Positions 40,304 to 49,094 of a stretch of DNA of 64,000 nt are shown here, piece by piece. Numbering within the stretch: the stretch's first letter is position 1; every line of letters begins with the position of its first letter. Under the pieces are notes generated by a model. It had not been told where the DNA came from, did not search any database, and saw only the letters and a list, made by a program, of their open reading frames with translations. The stretch is from positions 571,501-635,500 of the forward strand of contig NZ_CP060635.1 of NCBI RefSeq assembly GCF_014337215.1, given 5' to 3'. The DNA is from Wansuia hejianensis. Its GTDB lineage: Bacteria; Bacillota; Clostridia; Lachnospirales; Lachnospiraceae. A program made the translations under genes and the position numbers.

Positions 40304-41437
40304 CTCTCTGGCCTGGGCGGAGCGGATACGTATGCCGTTGACTTCGACTTCGTCAGTCAGAGGAATCACAAGATATTCCCGCCCGTCGATGATCCGGGTT
40401 TCTACCAGATCTGTCCGCTCCGGGCTCACATTAACCGTGATATCCGGTGTCCTGACTTCGAACTTCCGGGTGCTGGCCAGATTGGACGCGATCAGGCTGG
40501 CCTGCTCACCGGCCTGGGAATCGAATTCCTCTTCAAAGTGGGTGAGCTGTTCCGGTCCGGCACCGCAATCTGCCAGCAGCCGTTTTACATCGGCCTTGTC
40601 CAGCGACAGCGGTTCCGGATCTTCTTTTTTCTCATTGAGGAGGGTGTTCAGATTCTCGTGAAGGGTGCGGGCTATTTCGAAGCCGCATTGTTCTCCGAAG
40701 GTTTCCTCGACCACTGTATTGAAGGTCAGTTTCTGATCTTTGGCCGGAAGGGGCATAGCGCATCCCAGCAGCTCTTCCGTAATTTCCGGGTGAAGGTATT
40801 CTGCGTTTTTCGAATAGTATAGTGCGCTGTGTAGATCCGTATTCCTGTCGTTAAAAGCCGGGAACAGAAAGCCCAGATCGGGCATCTGGACCATCCAGTC
40901 CTGGATCTTGTCGACGATTGTGTTAGAATCCGCGTCGTAGCAAAGTCCTGGTTTGGACAGATTTACGGGACAGATACTGCAGAGCAGGAATTGATATACA
41001 TAATCGGAAGCGTCGAACATCTCCTGGTTATCCTTTGAACGGGAGGGAATATCATAGCTGCCGTGAATCAGCAGGATCAGGTAGTTTTCCGGATACAGAT
41101 AAGTGGTGATAACCTTGTCATAGAAAGCGTCCAGCATGACGTCATCCTTGAGTTCACTGTCCCTCAGTGCCAGAAGAGCCTGCTGATGCCCACCGGGCAT
41201 TTCCTCTTCCAGGGGAAATTCCAGATTCAGAAGGTTCCTGCCGATGGTGCCGGACAGGGTTTTTTTAAAGATATCAATATATTTAAACATTTCTTCATCG
41301 GGAAGGGAGAGGAAGGCTTCTCTCATCTCGAGCTTTTTTTCTTTGTGACCATCCACGTAGCAGCCGCAGATCCGGTTGATACGGCAGTTGTCTTTTACAA
41401 ATAGTTTCCTGATTTCCAAAATTTCTTTTTTATTCAT
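40286..41437 (-). CDS. DUF4317-family protein
   Basis: A 383-residue cytoplasmic protein matching the DUF4317 group of Clostridia. It begins NKKEILEIRKLFVKDNCRI then RICGCYVDGHKEK, and contains LILLIHGSYDIPSRSKDNQE (about 134-153) and LCSICPVNLSKPGL. There is no signal peptide or membrane helix. The family has no known function. It overlaps convergent thiD by 18 bases. It is monocistronic. Confidence 0.85.
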   Translation of the reverse strand: MNKKEILEIRKLFVKDNCRINRICGCYVDGHKEKKLEMREAFLSLPDEEMFKYIDIFKKTLSGTIGRNLLNLEFPLEEEMPGGHQQALLALRDSELKDDVMLDAFYDKVITTYLYPENYLILLIHGSYDIPSRSKDNQEMFDASDYVYQFLLCSICPVNLSKPGLCYDADSNTIVDKIQDWMVQMPDLGFLFPAFNDRNTDLHSALYYSKNAEYLHPEITEELLGCAMPLPAKDQKLTFNTVVEETFGEQCGFEIARTLHENLNTLLNEKKEDPEPLSLDKADVKRLLADCGAGPEQLTHFEEEFDSQAGEQASLIASNLASTRKFEVRTPDITVNVSPERTDLVETRIIDGREYLVIPLTDEVEVNGIRIRSAQARESDDLL

Positions 41438-41650
41438 TCATTATATCCTCCAGAGTCGTAATCCTCTTCCAGGTGTCTGAGACGCCCTGTGGGTATTATA
41501 GCAGAATTGGCGAAAAAATAAAATATCCGTTTCACGTTCGGATTGTCGGATGTGCTGTAGCGTTCGCTTTGCGATTTTACGAAGATTTAGCCTGGGTAAG
41601 ATAGAAAATCACATTTTAAAATGCTTAAATAGTCTACAGAGGTGATTGAT

Positions 41651-42148
41651 ATGGCAGCGAAAAGGAAAAGTGAACGGTTGTTTGTGGGAATACTGGTGCT
41701 CCTGGCAGGAATTTTGCTGGGGGCAGGAATTATACATATGGCGGTTACAAATAACGCCGAAAGCGGAAATTCAGGGGTACAGCTGGATAAAAATGCGGTG
41801 AGTTTTTCCGGGAATGCTGACGCAGTGGAGAATGAACAGGTTTCTATCCGTTTTCCGGGCTATCCGGAAATCTCTGTGAGGAGTGAGGAAATGGAAATTC
41901 CGATTGTCTTGACAAACCCGGAAGGAAATCCATGCTATTTTCAATTTCGGGTAACGATTGAAGAGACCGGGCAGGAGCTGCTGAATAGCGGTTGGGTGGA
42001 ACCTGGGAGTGCAATCAGGGGAATCGGGCTTGACGAGGCGCTGGGATCAGGGGATTATCAGCTGCTGATTCAGATCGCGACGGGCTCGCTGAATGACAGG
42101 AGCGCCATGAACGGGGGAACGGTTCGAACAGGGCTCCATGTGGAGTGA
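41651..42148 (+). CDS. Membrane-anchored exported protein (surface cluster gene 1)
   Basis: A 165-residue protein. A basic N-terminus (AAKRKSERLF) and one helix (about 11-32) form a signal anchor, so the rest is outside the cell. The exported part is predicted mostly beta and includes SEEMEIPIVLTNPEGNPCYF and a segment ELLNSGWVEPGSAIRG, resembling an Ig-like fold. The ATG at 41651 follows AGAGGTG; the in-frame GTG at 41642 is less likely. No family is recognised with confidence. It lies 68 bases before two more exported-protein genes with which it probably forms one unit. Confidence 0.65.
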   Translation: MAAKRKSERLFVGILVLLAGILLGAGIIHMAVTNNAESGNSGVQLDKNAVSFSGNADAVENEQVSIRFPGYPEISVRSEEMEIPIVLTNPEGNPCYFQFRVTIEETGQELLNSGWVEPGSAIRGIGLDEALGSGDYQLLIQIATGSLNDRSAMNGGTVRTGLHVE

Positions 42149-42216
42149 AAAAGCCTGTCTTTAACCAATGGTTATTTATTATAGAGGCAGAGGTATAATG
42201 ATCAAGGAGGAAAAAA

Positions 42217-42756
42217 ATGAAGAAATCTAAAGTGTTGGCAATGGTGACGGCAGCGGGCCTGGTTAGCGCTATAAGCCCCCTTTCTGCTTTGGCGGCGGTG
42301 GTGAGTGAGGAAACTCCGGACGCCAGCGTACAGCAGCAGGTAACGCTCGAAAAAACGGCTGAAGTGGTGCCTACCTATACGGTTGACGTGCCGGCGCAGG
42401 TGGAGATCGGCAAGGATGCTAAGAACCTGAGCTTCTCTATGAACCTGGAGAACCATGACGAATTTATTCCGTCCGGGAAAAAGGTATCTGTGAAAATTGT
42501 CAGCGCTGGTTATCCGGGAACTTTGAATAAGTTTGCAGTCTGGGACAGCAGTAAGCTGCAAGAAGCATCTTATGAAATCTACGAAACGGACGCGATGGCC
42601 GGCGGAAGATACAGCATAGGAGACGAGGTTGCCAGCTGGACGGGAAGCAACTGGGGAACACAGAACAGAAGAATTAAAGCTGTAGACTATGAAAATATTC
42701 AGCCGGGCAGCTACAGTGGCGTCATCAACTACAGCATATCCCTGGAAGATGCGTAA
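42217..42756 (+). CDS. Secreted beta-rich protein (surface cluster gene 2)
   Basis: A 179-residue protein with a clear signal peptide (MKKSKVLAMVTAAGLVSAIS then PLSALA-A, cleavage near residue 27). The mature part has alternating hydrophobic residues and starts with an YTVDVPAQVEIG-type strand typical of small Ig-like or fimbrial-like domains. It has no C-terminal anchor, so it may be released or held by its neighbours. AAGGAGG precedes the ATG. It overlaps the next gene by eight bases. Function unknown. Confidence 0.65.
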   Translation: MKKSKVLAMVTAAGLVSAISPLSALAAVVSEETPDASVQQQVTLEKTAEVVPTYTVDVPAQVEIGKDAKNLSFSMNLENHDEFIPSGKKVSVKIVSAGYPGTLNKFAVWDSSKLQEASYEIYETDAMAGGRYSIGDEVASWTGSNWGTQNRRIKAVDYENIQPGSYSGVINYSISLEDA

Positions 42757-43261
42757 GAGGGGTATGCGGGAATGGACCGCAGCCCTCCTGTTCCTGCTGT
42801 GTGCGGCTCTGGGCGCTGTGCCGGCCCGTGCGGCGGAAAATTCCACGGAGATCACGCTGGAAATTCCGGAAAAAGCAGAAGTTTCTGTTGAAATCCGGGG
42901 AAACGGGAGTATCACGGCAGAGAATGGTGAGAATACGGAGGTTATCCGTCAGGAAGGCACAGTATTCGTTGAAAAGGGACAGGATGTGGTTTTCAGATTC
43001 CACCCGGCAGAAGGAAGCCGGCTGACGAGTGTCCTTTACCAGGGAAAAGAGATAAAAAACCAGATAGAAAAACAGAGTTGGACGTTAAAGAACGTTCAGG
43101 AGAGCGGGACAATCGCTGTTATATTTGCCGTTTCATCAGGACAAAATGAGGAGGTTGAAACGGGAGATTACAACCGGTACGCATGCTATGGATTATTGGC
43201 GGCCGTGTGTGCCGCCGCTACGGCTATTCTCTGGAGAAAAAAACAGGGGAAGTATTGGTAA
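42749..43261 (+). CDS. Exported protein with C-terminal membrane anchor / sorting-like signal (surface cluster gene 3)
   Basis: A 170-residue protein with a signal peptide (TAALLFLLCAALGAVPARA) and a C-terminus consisting of VETGD, a hydrophobic helix and a basic tail (WRKKQGK). That order resembles the xxTGD-type sortase signals of Clostridia, although the Pro of LPxTG is missing. The middle part (about 30-135) looks beta-rich. I start at the ATG at 42749, which overlaps the previous stop; an ATG at 42764 is also possible. The stop codon sits in the loop of the terminator at 43240. Function unknown. Confidence 0.65.
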   Translation: MRKRGMREWTAALLFLLCAALGAVPARAAENSTEITLEIPEKAEVSVEIRGNGSITAENGENTEVIRQEGTVFVEKGQDVVFRFHPAEGSRLTSVLYQGKEIKNQIEKQSWTLKNVQESGTIAVIFAVSSGQNEEVETGDYNRYACYGLLAAVCAAATAILWRKKQGKYW

Positions 43262-43282
43262 AACCAATATTTTCCCTGTTTT
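43240..43282 (+). terminator. Rho-independent terminator of the surface-protein cluster
   Basis: The arms at 43240-43258 and 43264-43282 pair over 19 positions with two mismatches and end in TTTT. The five-base loop TAAAA contains the stop codon of the last gene. Confidence 0.88.
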
Positions 43283-43388
43283 ATTTGAAGGATGGGCTTT
43301 GCTGAAAAAGTAGGACTTGTCAAAATCAAATTTTATTATATAATAAATACATTGAAATTCGGTTAAAACTGAATGGAGGAAAAGTAAA

Positions 43389-43997
43389 ATGAATCAGGAA
43401 GAGAGAATGCTAAAGGGACTACCCTATAAAATTACAGAGGACGGGCTGCCGGAAAAGCATCTGGCCGTGCTGCAGAAAATCTATGATTATAACCTGTGCC
43501 GCCCGGATGAGACAGAGAAGATGGACCGCCTGATCCGGTCAATACTGGGGAAGACAGGAAAACAGGTGCATGTGGAACCACCCTTCCGCTGTGATTATGG
43601 GTTTAATATAGAAGTTGGTGAAAATTTTTATTCTAATTATAATCTGACAATTTTGGACGTGGGTAAGGTAATCATCGGCGATCATACGATGTTCGCTCCC
43701 AATGTGTCTATCTATACGGCAGGTCATCCCATTCATCCGGAATCGCGTAACTCCGGATATGAATACGGGATATCAGTCACGATAGGTAATAATGTCTGGC
43801 TGGGAGGCAATGTGGTGGTTGTGCCCGGCGTGCATATCGGCAATGACGTGGTAATCGGGGCGGGAAGCGTGGTGACAAAGGATATCCCTGACCGTGTGTT
43901 AGATGCCGGGAATCCATGCCGTGTGATCCGGGAAATCACGGAGGAAGATCGGAAGTATTATTACAGAGACCGCGAATTTGACGTGGATGATTATTAA
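43389..43997 (+). CDS. Sugar O-acetyltransferase (maltose/galactoside acetyltransferase family)
   Basis: A 202-residue hexapeptide-repeat (left-handed beta-helix) acetyltransferase. The N-terminal Mac domain (MLKGLPYKI, about 8-16) is followed by FRCDYGFNIEVGENFYSNYN, FAPNVSIYTAGHPIHP (with the catalytic His, about 115) and IGNNVWLGGNVVVVPGVHIG. It transfers acetyl from acetyl-CoA to a sugar such as maltose or galactoside. AGGAAAAG precedes the ATG. The exact sugar is unknown. Confidence 0.92.
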   Translation: MNQEERMLKGLPYKITEDGLPEKHLAVLQKIYDYNLCRPDETEKMDRLIRSILGKTGKQVHVEPPFRCDYGFNIEVGENFYSNYNLTILDVGKVIIGDHTMFAPNVSIYTAGHPIHPESRNSGYEYGISVTIGNNVWLGGNVVVVPGVHIGNDVVIGAGSVVTKDIPDRVLDAGNPCRVIREITEEDRKYYYRDREFDVDDY

Positions 43998-44074
43998 CAA
44001 TATCCTAAATTAGGAGAAAAAAATTAAAAAAGTGCTTGCATTTTTTGTAAAAATGAGGTATTATAATCAAGCAC

Positions 44075-44146
44075 GGTTGATTGGTCAAGCGGTTAAGACG
44101 CCGCCCTCTCACGGCGGAAACAGGGGTTCGATTCCCCTATCAACTG
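44075..44146 (+). tRNA. tRNA-Glu (anticodon CTC)
   Basis: A 72-base cloverleaf with acceptor GGTTGAT/ATCAACT (first pair G-T), D arm GGTCAAGCGGTTAAGAC, anticodon arm CCGCC-CTCTCAC-GGCGG and T arm AGGGGTTCGATTCCCCT. CCA is not encoded. A promoter TTGCAT (44036) with a 17-base spacer and TATTAT (44059) lies just upstream, and a terminator at 44161 follows. Confidence 0.95.
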
Positions 44147-44160
44147 CTCAGCAAAAAACA

Positions 44161-44204
44161 GCAATACAAAGCTATCGTTATTTTAGCCTTGTATTGCTTT
44201 TTTT
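44161..44204 (+). terminator. Rho-independent terminator of tRNA-Glu
   Basis: GCAATACAA (44161-44169) pairs exactly with TTGTATTGC (44189-44197), and a seven-T tail follows. The end lies 15 bases before the convergent ytaF-like gene. Confidence 0.88.
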
Positions 44205-44218
44205 GTTATCCGGATTGG

Positions 44219-44842
44219 TCAGAATTTCAATATAGCGAGAACGATAAAGAGGAACCCACCGATCCAGGAAAGATCTCTGGGGCAATGTGCGCTGATCTTC
44301 CGGCCCAGCAGCAGGCCCATGCAGGTGAACAAAACGCCCATCACAAAAGCGGTAATCACGGTGATCGGAACGGATATTTTCATGAATGCGGCCATTGTCC
44401 CGGCGGCAAGGCTGTCGATGGACATGGCGAGGGAAAAGAAAATCACCTCTTTCCAGGTCAGATCATGGCTCTCATCAGCGTCAGCTTCCAGGGGATCGCT
44501 GTAGATATTGATAATGAAACGCAGCTGTGAAAATGAAAAACGAATATTTTTATTCAGCTGCCTGTGGCGGCGTAGGTAGCGTTTAATGCTGGAATCTGCC
44601 AGCTTCAGGAAGCCCAGAAGCATGAGGCTGATGAAACAGATCCCCCGGGTGAAGCTCTCAGGTATCCAGCTGTCCAGCAGAGTGCCGAACATCAGCGAGA
44701 CGCCTAAACAGAGGCTGCATATTCCGTTAATCACGGCGATCTGTCCTGCGGAGAGATGCACCTGATTGGTGCCGTACGCGGCGCTGGCAACGAATGTGTC
44801 CAGGCATAAGGCAAAAACAAGAAGGAATATATTAAGGAACAC
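44219..44842 (-). CDS. ytaF: Sporulation membrane protein YtaF / MntP-like (DUF204)
   Basis: A 207-residue membrane protein with about six helices. The duplicated DUF204 motifs are visible: FALCLDTFVASAAYG (about 10-24) and FSLAMSIDSLAAG (about 135-147). The first has the DxxxAS pattern and the second the paired Asp pattern of manganese exporters. The length and the central hydrophilic loop fit YtaF of spore formers rather than MntP. The role may be cation export or sporulation-related. It is monocistronic and convergent with tRNA-Glu. Confidence 0.85.
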   Translation of the reverse strand: MFLNIFLLVFALCLDTFVASAAYGTNQVHLSAGQIAVINGICSLCLGVSLMFGTLLDSWIPESFTRGICFISLMLLGFLKLADSSIKRYLRRHRQLNKNIRFSFSQLRFIINIYSDPLEADADESHDLTWKEVIFFSLAMSIDSLAAGTMAAFMKISVPITVITAFVMGVLFTCMGLLLGRKISAHCPRDLSWIGGFLFIVLAILKF

Positions 44843-44951
44843 GGCTTTTTGCCTTTTTTTCTTATAGTATTCTCTGATTTTGATTTTGCCATATTTTACA
44901 GCGGGTGTTCATATATTGTAGAGAATGTTCTGAAGAAAGACGAGGTTGCGG

Positions 44952-45914
44952 ATGACGGTTGGATATAATCTGCTCATGTTTGGATTGGGCCTGGTGCTGC
45001 TGATCTGGGGGAGCAGCCTGTTCGTGGACAGTGCGGTGGCTCTGGCGAAGCGATTTCATCTGCCGGAGGTGTTGATCGGGGCTACGATTGTGAGTCTGGG
45101 GACGACGCTTCCGGAGGTCCTCTTTTCTACCATGGCCTCTGTAAACGGGCTGCCGGACATGGCATTGGGCAACGCGCTGGGTTCTATACTGTGTAATACA
45201 GGGCTGATTGCCGGACTGTTGTTGGTTTTGAGACCTATTATACTGGACGGGCGTTCCGTCAAAAATGTGGTATCCGGAAGCTTTTTCCTGGGAACGGGAT
45301 TTCTGGTCTATGCCCTGAGCGGGGCGCTGGCGGGAGGTTTGACACGTATATCGGGAGCTTTGCTTCTGGCGGTTTGTGTCTATTTCTTTATCCGGACGGC
45401 GAAAAACGGTCAGGAGGAAAATGGGGATTGCGGGCAGATACAGGCTGCGGATCAGCAGCGCTTTGGTGTCACTGATGTCGTTCGTATGATACTGGAGGCA
45501 GGTGCGATCTATCTGGGGGCAAGCTTCCTGGTCAGATACGGTCCGGAGCTGGCTCGTTCCCTCGGAGTGCCGGAGGTGATCATATCGCTGACATTTGTAG
45601 CGCTGGGAACCTCTCTTCCGGAGCTGGTTACCTCACTGGTGGCTTTGAAAAAGAATCATTCCTCCCTGTCGCTGGGGAACATCATCGGGGCTGATATTCT
45701 GAATTTTCTGCTGGTGGGAGGTATTTCAGCGATGATCTGCCCGGCAGGATATCCGGCCAGTATCATGGTGCTGGAGCTTCCCTTTATTTTCCTGTTTCTT
45801 GCACTTTTATGTTTACCCTCTGCTGTCAGGAAAAAGGCAGGACGGGTACAGGGGGCGCTGCTGCTGGGCGGTTACCTGCTTTATCTGGCGCTGATGGTAA
45901 GGGGACAGATGTAG
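44952..45914 (+). CDS. Calcium/sodium antiporter (CaCA family, YrbG-like)
   Basis: A 320-residue, ten-helix cation exchanger made of two inverted repeats. The alpha-1 repeat contains SLGTTLPEVLFS (about 50-61) with GNALGSILCN, and the alpha-2 repeat ALGTSLPELVTS (about 218-229) with GNIIGADILN. The Glu residues in both are the ion ligands. It would exchange Ca2+ or another cation for Na+ or H+. I prefer the ATG at 44952 to the TTG at 44946. Monocistronic. Confidence 0.93.
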   Translation: MTVGYNLLMFGLGLVLLIWGSSLFVDSAVALAKRFHLPEVLIGATIVSLGTTLPEVLFSTMASVNGLPDMALGNALGSILCNTGLIAGLLLVLRPIILDGRSVKNVVSGSFFLGTGFLVYALSGALAGGLTRISGALLLAVCVYFFIRTAKNGQEENGDCGQIQAADQQRFGVTDVVRMILEAGAIYLGASFLVRYGPELARSLGVPEVIISLTFVALGTSLPELVTSLVALKKNHSSLSLGNIIGADILNFLLVGGISAMICPAGYPASIMVLELPFIFLFLALLCLPSAVRKKAGRVQGALLLGGYLLYLALMVRGQM

Positions 45915-45966
45915 AGGGTTATCAAAATCATTTCTTTGTGTTATACTGTCACCAGAGGTGGAGAGC

Positions 45967-47256
45967 ATGAATCAGGTTATATTTCATGTGGATGTTAACA
46001 GTGCATATTTAAGCTGGTCGGCGATCAAATCCCTGGCCGGAGGCGGCGGAGAAGATTACCGGCAGATTCCCTGTGTGGTGGGCGGAGACGAATCCAAGCG
46101 CCATGGGGTCGTGTTGGCGAAGAGCCTTCCGGCGAAGAAGTATGGAATCCGCACGGGTGAGTCCCTGTTCGAGGCCCGGAGAAAATGCCCGGACGTGAAG
46201 ATCATCAAGCCGGATTTCCCCTGGTATGTGGAAAAGAGCCGTGCCATGATGGCGATCCTGAGCCAGTATTCGCCGGATATCTACAAGTATTCCATTGATG
46301 AAGCGTTTCTGGATATGACCGGTATGGAGGGATTGATGGGCAGGCCTGTGGAGGCTGCCTGCCGCCTGAAGGATCAGATCAGGGATGAGTTAGGGTTTAC
46401 TGTTAATATCGGCGTTTCTTCCAACTATCTGCTGGCAAAGATGGCCTCGGACTTTGAGAAGCCGGACAAGGTGCATACTCTGTTCGCCGGGGAGATCCGG
46501 GAGAAAATGTGGCCGCTTCCGGTGAGGGACCTGTTCTCAGTGGGCGGGAGCTCAGAGAAAAAGCTGCTGAAGTACGGGGTCAGAACGATCGGCGAACTGG
46601 CGGCAATGGACCGGAAACGGCTGGTTAAGGATATGGGACTCCAGGGAGGCGTCATCTGGGAATATGCCAACGGGATTGAGTCTGTTCCCATCGTTCAGCG
46701 GGAGACTAAGGAGAAAAGCTACGGCAACAGCATCACGACTTCTCAGGATATCGGCAGCTGCGAAACGGCCTGCCGGATGCTGATGCCCCTGTGCGAGACG
46801 GTCGCCATGCGGCTGCGTCTGGATTCCATGAAAGTGAGTACGGTTACCGTGCAGGTGACAGATTATGATTTTAAAAAGCGCTCCCATCAGAGATCTCTGG
46901 GACATGCCACAGATGTGACGGCCGAGATTTATGAGGCCGCCTGCGGACTTATGAGAGAAATGTGGAACGGTACGCCGGTTCGTCTGATCGGAGTATCCGG
47001 AGGAAAAGCTGCCAGAGAGGAATACGAGCAGATGTCCCTGTTTCAGGACCCTCAGACGGAAAAACAGAAAAAGCTGGACCGGGCGATGGACAGCCTGAAG
47101 CTGCGTTTTGGAGAGGACGCTGTGATCCGGGCGAGCCTGCTGGAGGATAACGGGCGTACCCGCGGGATGGCCAGAGCAAAGATGGAACATAAAATAAAAA
47201 AAGCGGGGCCGGAAAGCCGGCGGATAAAGGAGAGACACAATGAAGGAACCATTTGA
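45967..47256 (+). CDS. dinB: DNA polymerase IV (Y-family, DinB)
   Basis: An error-prone translesion polymerase of 429 residues. The palm motifs FHVDVNSAYLSW (about 5-16) and YSIDEAFLDM (about 102-111) carry the catalytic acidic residues. A helix-hairpin-helix segment follows (about 190-230), then the little-finger domain (about 245-350). It lacks a clear beta-clamp pentapeptide at the extreme C-terminus, but MSLFQDP near residue 355 could serve. A promoter TTATCA-17-TATACT (45919-45947) lies upstream; no LexA-type box is evident. The 3' end overlaps the radical SAM gene by 17 bases. Confidence 0.94.
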   Translation: MNQVIFHVDVNSAYLSWSAIKSLAGGGGEDYRQIPCVVGGDESKRHGVVLAKSLPAKKYGIRTGESLFEARRKCPDVKIIKPDFPWYVEKSRAMMAILSQYSPDIYKYSIDEAFLDMTGMEGLMGRPVEAACRLKDQIRDELGFTVNIGVSSNYLLAKMASDFEKPDKVHTLFAGEIREKMWPLPVRDLFSVGGSSEKKLLKYGVRTIGELAAMDRKRLVKDMGLQGGVIWEYANGIESVPIVQRETKEKSYGNSITTSQDIGSCETACRMLMPLCETVAMRLRLDSMKVSTVTVQVTDYDFKKRSHQRSLGHATDVTAEIYEAACGLMREMWNGTPVRLIGVSGGKAAREEYEQMSLFQDPQTEKQKKLDRAMDSLKLRFGEDAVIRASLLEDNGRTRGMARAKMEHKIKKAGPESRRIKERHNEGTI

Positions 47257-48334
47257 CCTGGAACGCTATTTAACAGCAGGTGTTGAGAACATCGTAAAAG
47301 GCGCAATGAAAATTTCGCTGAAGAATCACAGGGAAAGCCTGTTTGTGGCCCGCTATTTGGTGGCCAGCAGGAAGGCAGCCGCACTGCGCCGCAGTGCGGA
47401 GGAGCGGGGAGAGCATATACCGCCCTTTCTGATTGCCAGCGTCACGACGGCGTGCAACCTTCACTGTGCGGGCTGCTACGCGAGAGCGAACCATGCCTGC
47501 CTGGATACAGAGGCAGAGGGTCAGATGAGTGACGATGACTGGGAAAAGGTCTTCGCTGAGGCGGCGGGCCTGGGCATTGGCTTTATTCTTCTGGCAGGAG
47601 GTGAACCGATGCTCCGCCGGGATATCCTGACGTCGGCGGCGAAATTCCAGGAGATCCTGTTCCCCGTTTTTACCAACGGGACGATGTTTGACATGGATTA
47701 TCTGAAGCTTTTTAACAGAAGCAGGAATCTGCTTCCGGTGCTTAGCATCGAGGGCGGCGAGGACAACACGGATGACAGGAGAGGCCGGGGAATGTACCGC
47801 CAGCTGCAGAATACCATGGAGCTGTTACATAAAGACGGGATACTGTTCGGCGCTTCCGTTACAGTGACGAAGGAGAATCTCAGGGAAGTGACAGGCCGGG
47901 AGTTTCTTGACAATCTCTGCCACCATGGATGTAAAGCCATATTTTACATAGAGTTTGTGCCTGTAAATTCAAAAGCCAGAGGCATGGCGCCGGAAGAAGA
48001 GGAAAGGGAATATATGAATCAGAAGCTTCTGGAGCTTCGGGAGATATACGGAGATATGCTGTTCATTTCCTTTCCGGGAGATGAGAAAAGCTCCGGAGGC
48101 TGCCTGGCGGCTGGAAGAGGCTTCTTCCACATCAATGCGTTCGGAGGTGCGGAGCCTTGTCCGTTTTCCCCGTATTCGGATATCAGTGTAAAGGAGTCCT
48201 CCATCCGGGAAGCGCTGCAGTCCAGGCTGTTCACAGGGCTGCGGGAGCAGGGGGTTCTGATGGAGGATCATGCGGGAGGATGCGTCCTGTTTGAGAAAAA
48301 AGAACAGGTAGAAGCACTCGCCGGCGGTCAGTGA
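47240..48334 (+). CDS. Radical SAM protein with partial SPASM-like C-terminus
   Basis: A 364-residue radical SAM enzyme. The cluster motif is TTACNLHCAGCYARANHAC (the C-x3-C-x2-C cysteines near residues 74-81). GGEPMLRR supplies the SAM-binding GGE segment (about 119). The C-terminal part has further cysteines in GGCLAAGRG, EPCPFSPYSD and GGCVLF, suggesting an auxiliary cluster. Substrate unknown; the layout resembles peptide- or cofactor-modifying enzymes. It overlaps dinB by 17 bases, and AAAGGAG lies within the dinB end. Confidence 0.88.
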   Translation: MKEPFDLERYLTAGVENIVKGAMKISLKNHRESLFVARYLVASRKAAALRRSAEERGEHIPPFLIASVTTACNLHCAGCYARANHACLDTEAEGQMSDDDWEKVFAEAAGLGIGFILLAGGEPMLRRDILTSAAKFQEILFPVFTNGTMFDMDYLKLFNRSRNLLPVLSIEGGEDNTDDRRGRGMYRQLQNTMELLHKDGILFGASVTVTKENLREVTGREFLDNLCHHGCKAIFYIEFVPVNSKARGMAPEEEEREYMNQKLLELREIYGDMLFISFPGDEKSSGGCLAAGRGFFHINAFGGAEPCPFSPYSDISVKESSIREALQSRLFTGLREQGVLMEDHAGGCVLFEKKEQVEALAGGQ

Positions 48335-48355
48335 AGGAAAACGGGAGAGGACAAG

Positions 48356-48922
48356 ATGGAAAAAATTCTAATCGTAGTAGATATGCAGAATGATTTTATC
48401 ACAGGGCCGCTGGGTACGCCGGAATCTCTGAAGGCTGTGCCGCGCGTGCAGGAATTCCTGGGGCGCTGGCGTGCGGAGAGGCGGGGAGAAATATATTTCA
48501 CGCGGGATACGCATCATGTGGGATACGAGGATACGCAGGAAGGGAGAAACCTTCCGGTCCTTCACTGCCTGGAAGGGAGTGAAGGGTGGCAGATCTGCCC
48601 GGAGCTTCGGGAGTACGCGGAGGATGCCGTCATTTTCGATAAGCCTTCTTTCGGAAGCCAGGATATGGCAGAGTACCTGCAGGATAGTGGTGCGGCTCCG
48701 GAAGAGATTGTGCTGGTCGGCCTGTGCACGGATATCTGTGTGATCTCCAATGCGATTCTTCTGAAGGCATTTTTTCCGGAGTGCAGGATCACAGTGATTG
48801 CCGGCTGCTGTGCGGGGGTGACGGAGGAGAGCCATGAGCGGGCGCTGAAGGCAATGGAAGCCTGCCAGATACGGGTGGTCAGAGATCAGACGGAGGCTGA
48901 GGATGATGGGAACAAGCTGTGA
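48356..48922 (+). CDS. Isochorismatase-fold cysteine hydrolase (nicotinamidase-like)
   Basis: A 188-residue hydrolase. The catalytic Asp is in VVDMQNDFITG (about 6-16), the Lys in FDKPSFGS (about 93-100) and the Cys in LVGLCTDICVISNA (about 120-133), the triad of nicotinamidases and related amidases. The metal motif DTHHVGYEDT (about 48-57) and CLEGSEGW match PncA-type proteins. Conversion of nicotinamide to nicotinate is the likeliest activity. It follows the radical SAM gene by 21 bases and overlaps a small Cys-rich gene by 20 bases. Confidence 0.88.
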   Translation: MEKILIVVDMQNDFITGPLGTPESLKAVPRVQEFLGRWRAERRGEIYFTRDTHHVGYEDTQEGRNLPVLHCLEGSEGWQICPELREYAEDAVIFDKPSFGSQDMAEYLQDSGAAPEEIVLVGLCTDICVISNAILLKAFFPECRITVIAGCCAGVTEESHERALKAMEACQIRVVRDQTEAEDDGNKL

Positions 48923-49082
48923 GAACTGCGCCTTCTATGCCTGGGATGAGGATTATGAGTGTTATATCTGTGAGATGGATCTGGATGAGGACGAAATGGT
49001 CAGGTTTCTCCAGGATACTTATTATGATTGCCCTTATTACAGGAATGGAGATGAATACGCGGTGGTTAGAAAACAGATATGA
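48903..49082 (+). CDS. Small Cys-rich DUF6472-like protein
   Basis: A 59-residue acidic protein with the pattern CENCAFYAWDEDYECYICEM, then a third cysteine in YYDCPYYR. The five cysteines in paired C-x2-C form suggest a small zinc- or Fe-S-binding fold, as in the DUF6472 proteins of Lachnospiraceae. It starts inside the end of the cysteine hydrolase gene (20-base overlap) and ends 12 bases before truA, so it is part of that operon. Function unknown. Confidence 0.75.
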   Translation: MMGTSCENCAFYAWDEDYECYICEMDLDEDEMVRFLQDTYYDCPYYRNGDEYAVVRKQI

Positions 49083-49094
49083 GGATAGAAACGG

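Noticed and set aside
44952..45914. Operon link between ytaF and the Ca/Na exchanger
   Set aside because: The genes are divergent with a 100-base gap and show no shared regulatory signal.
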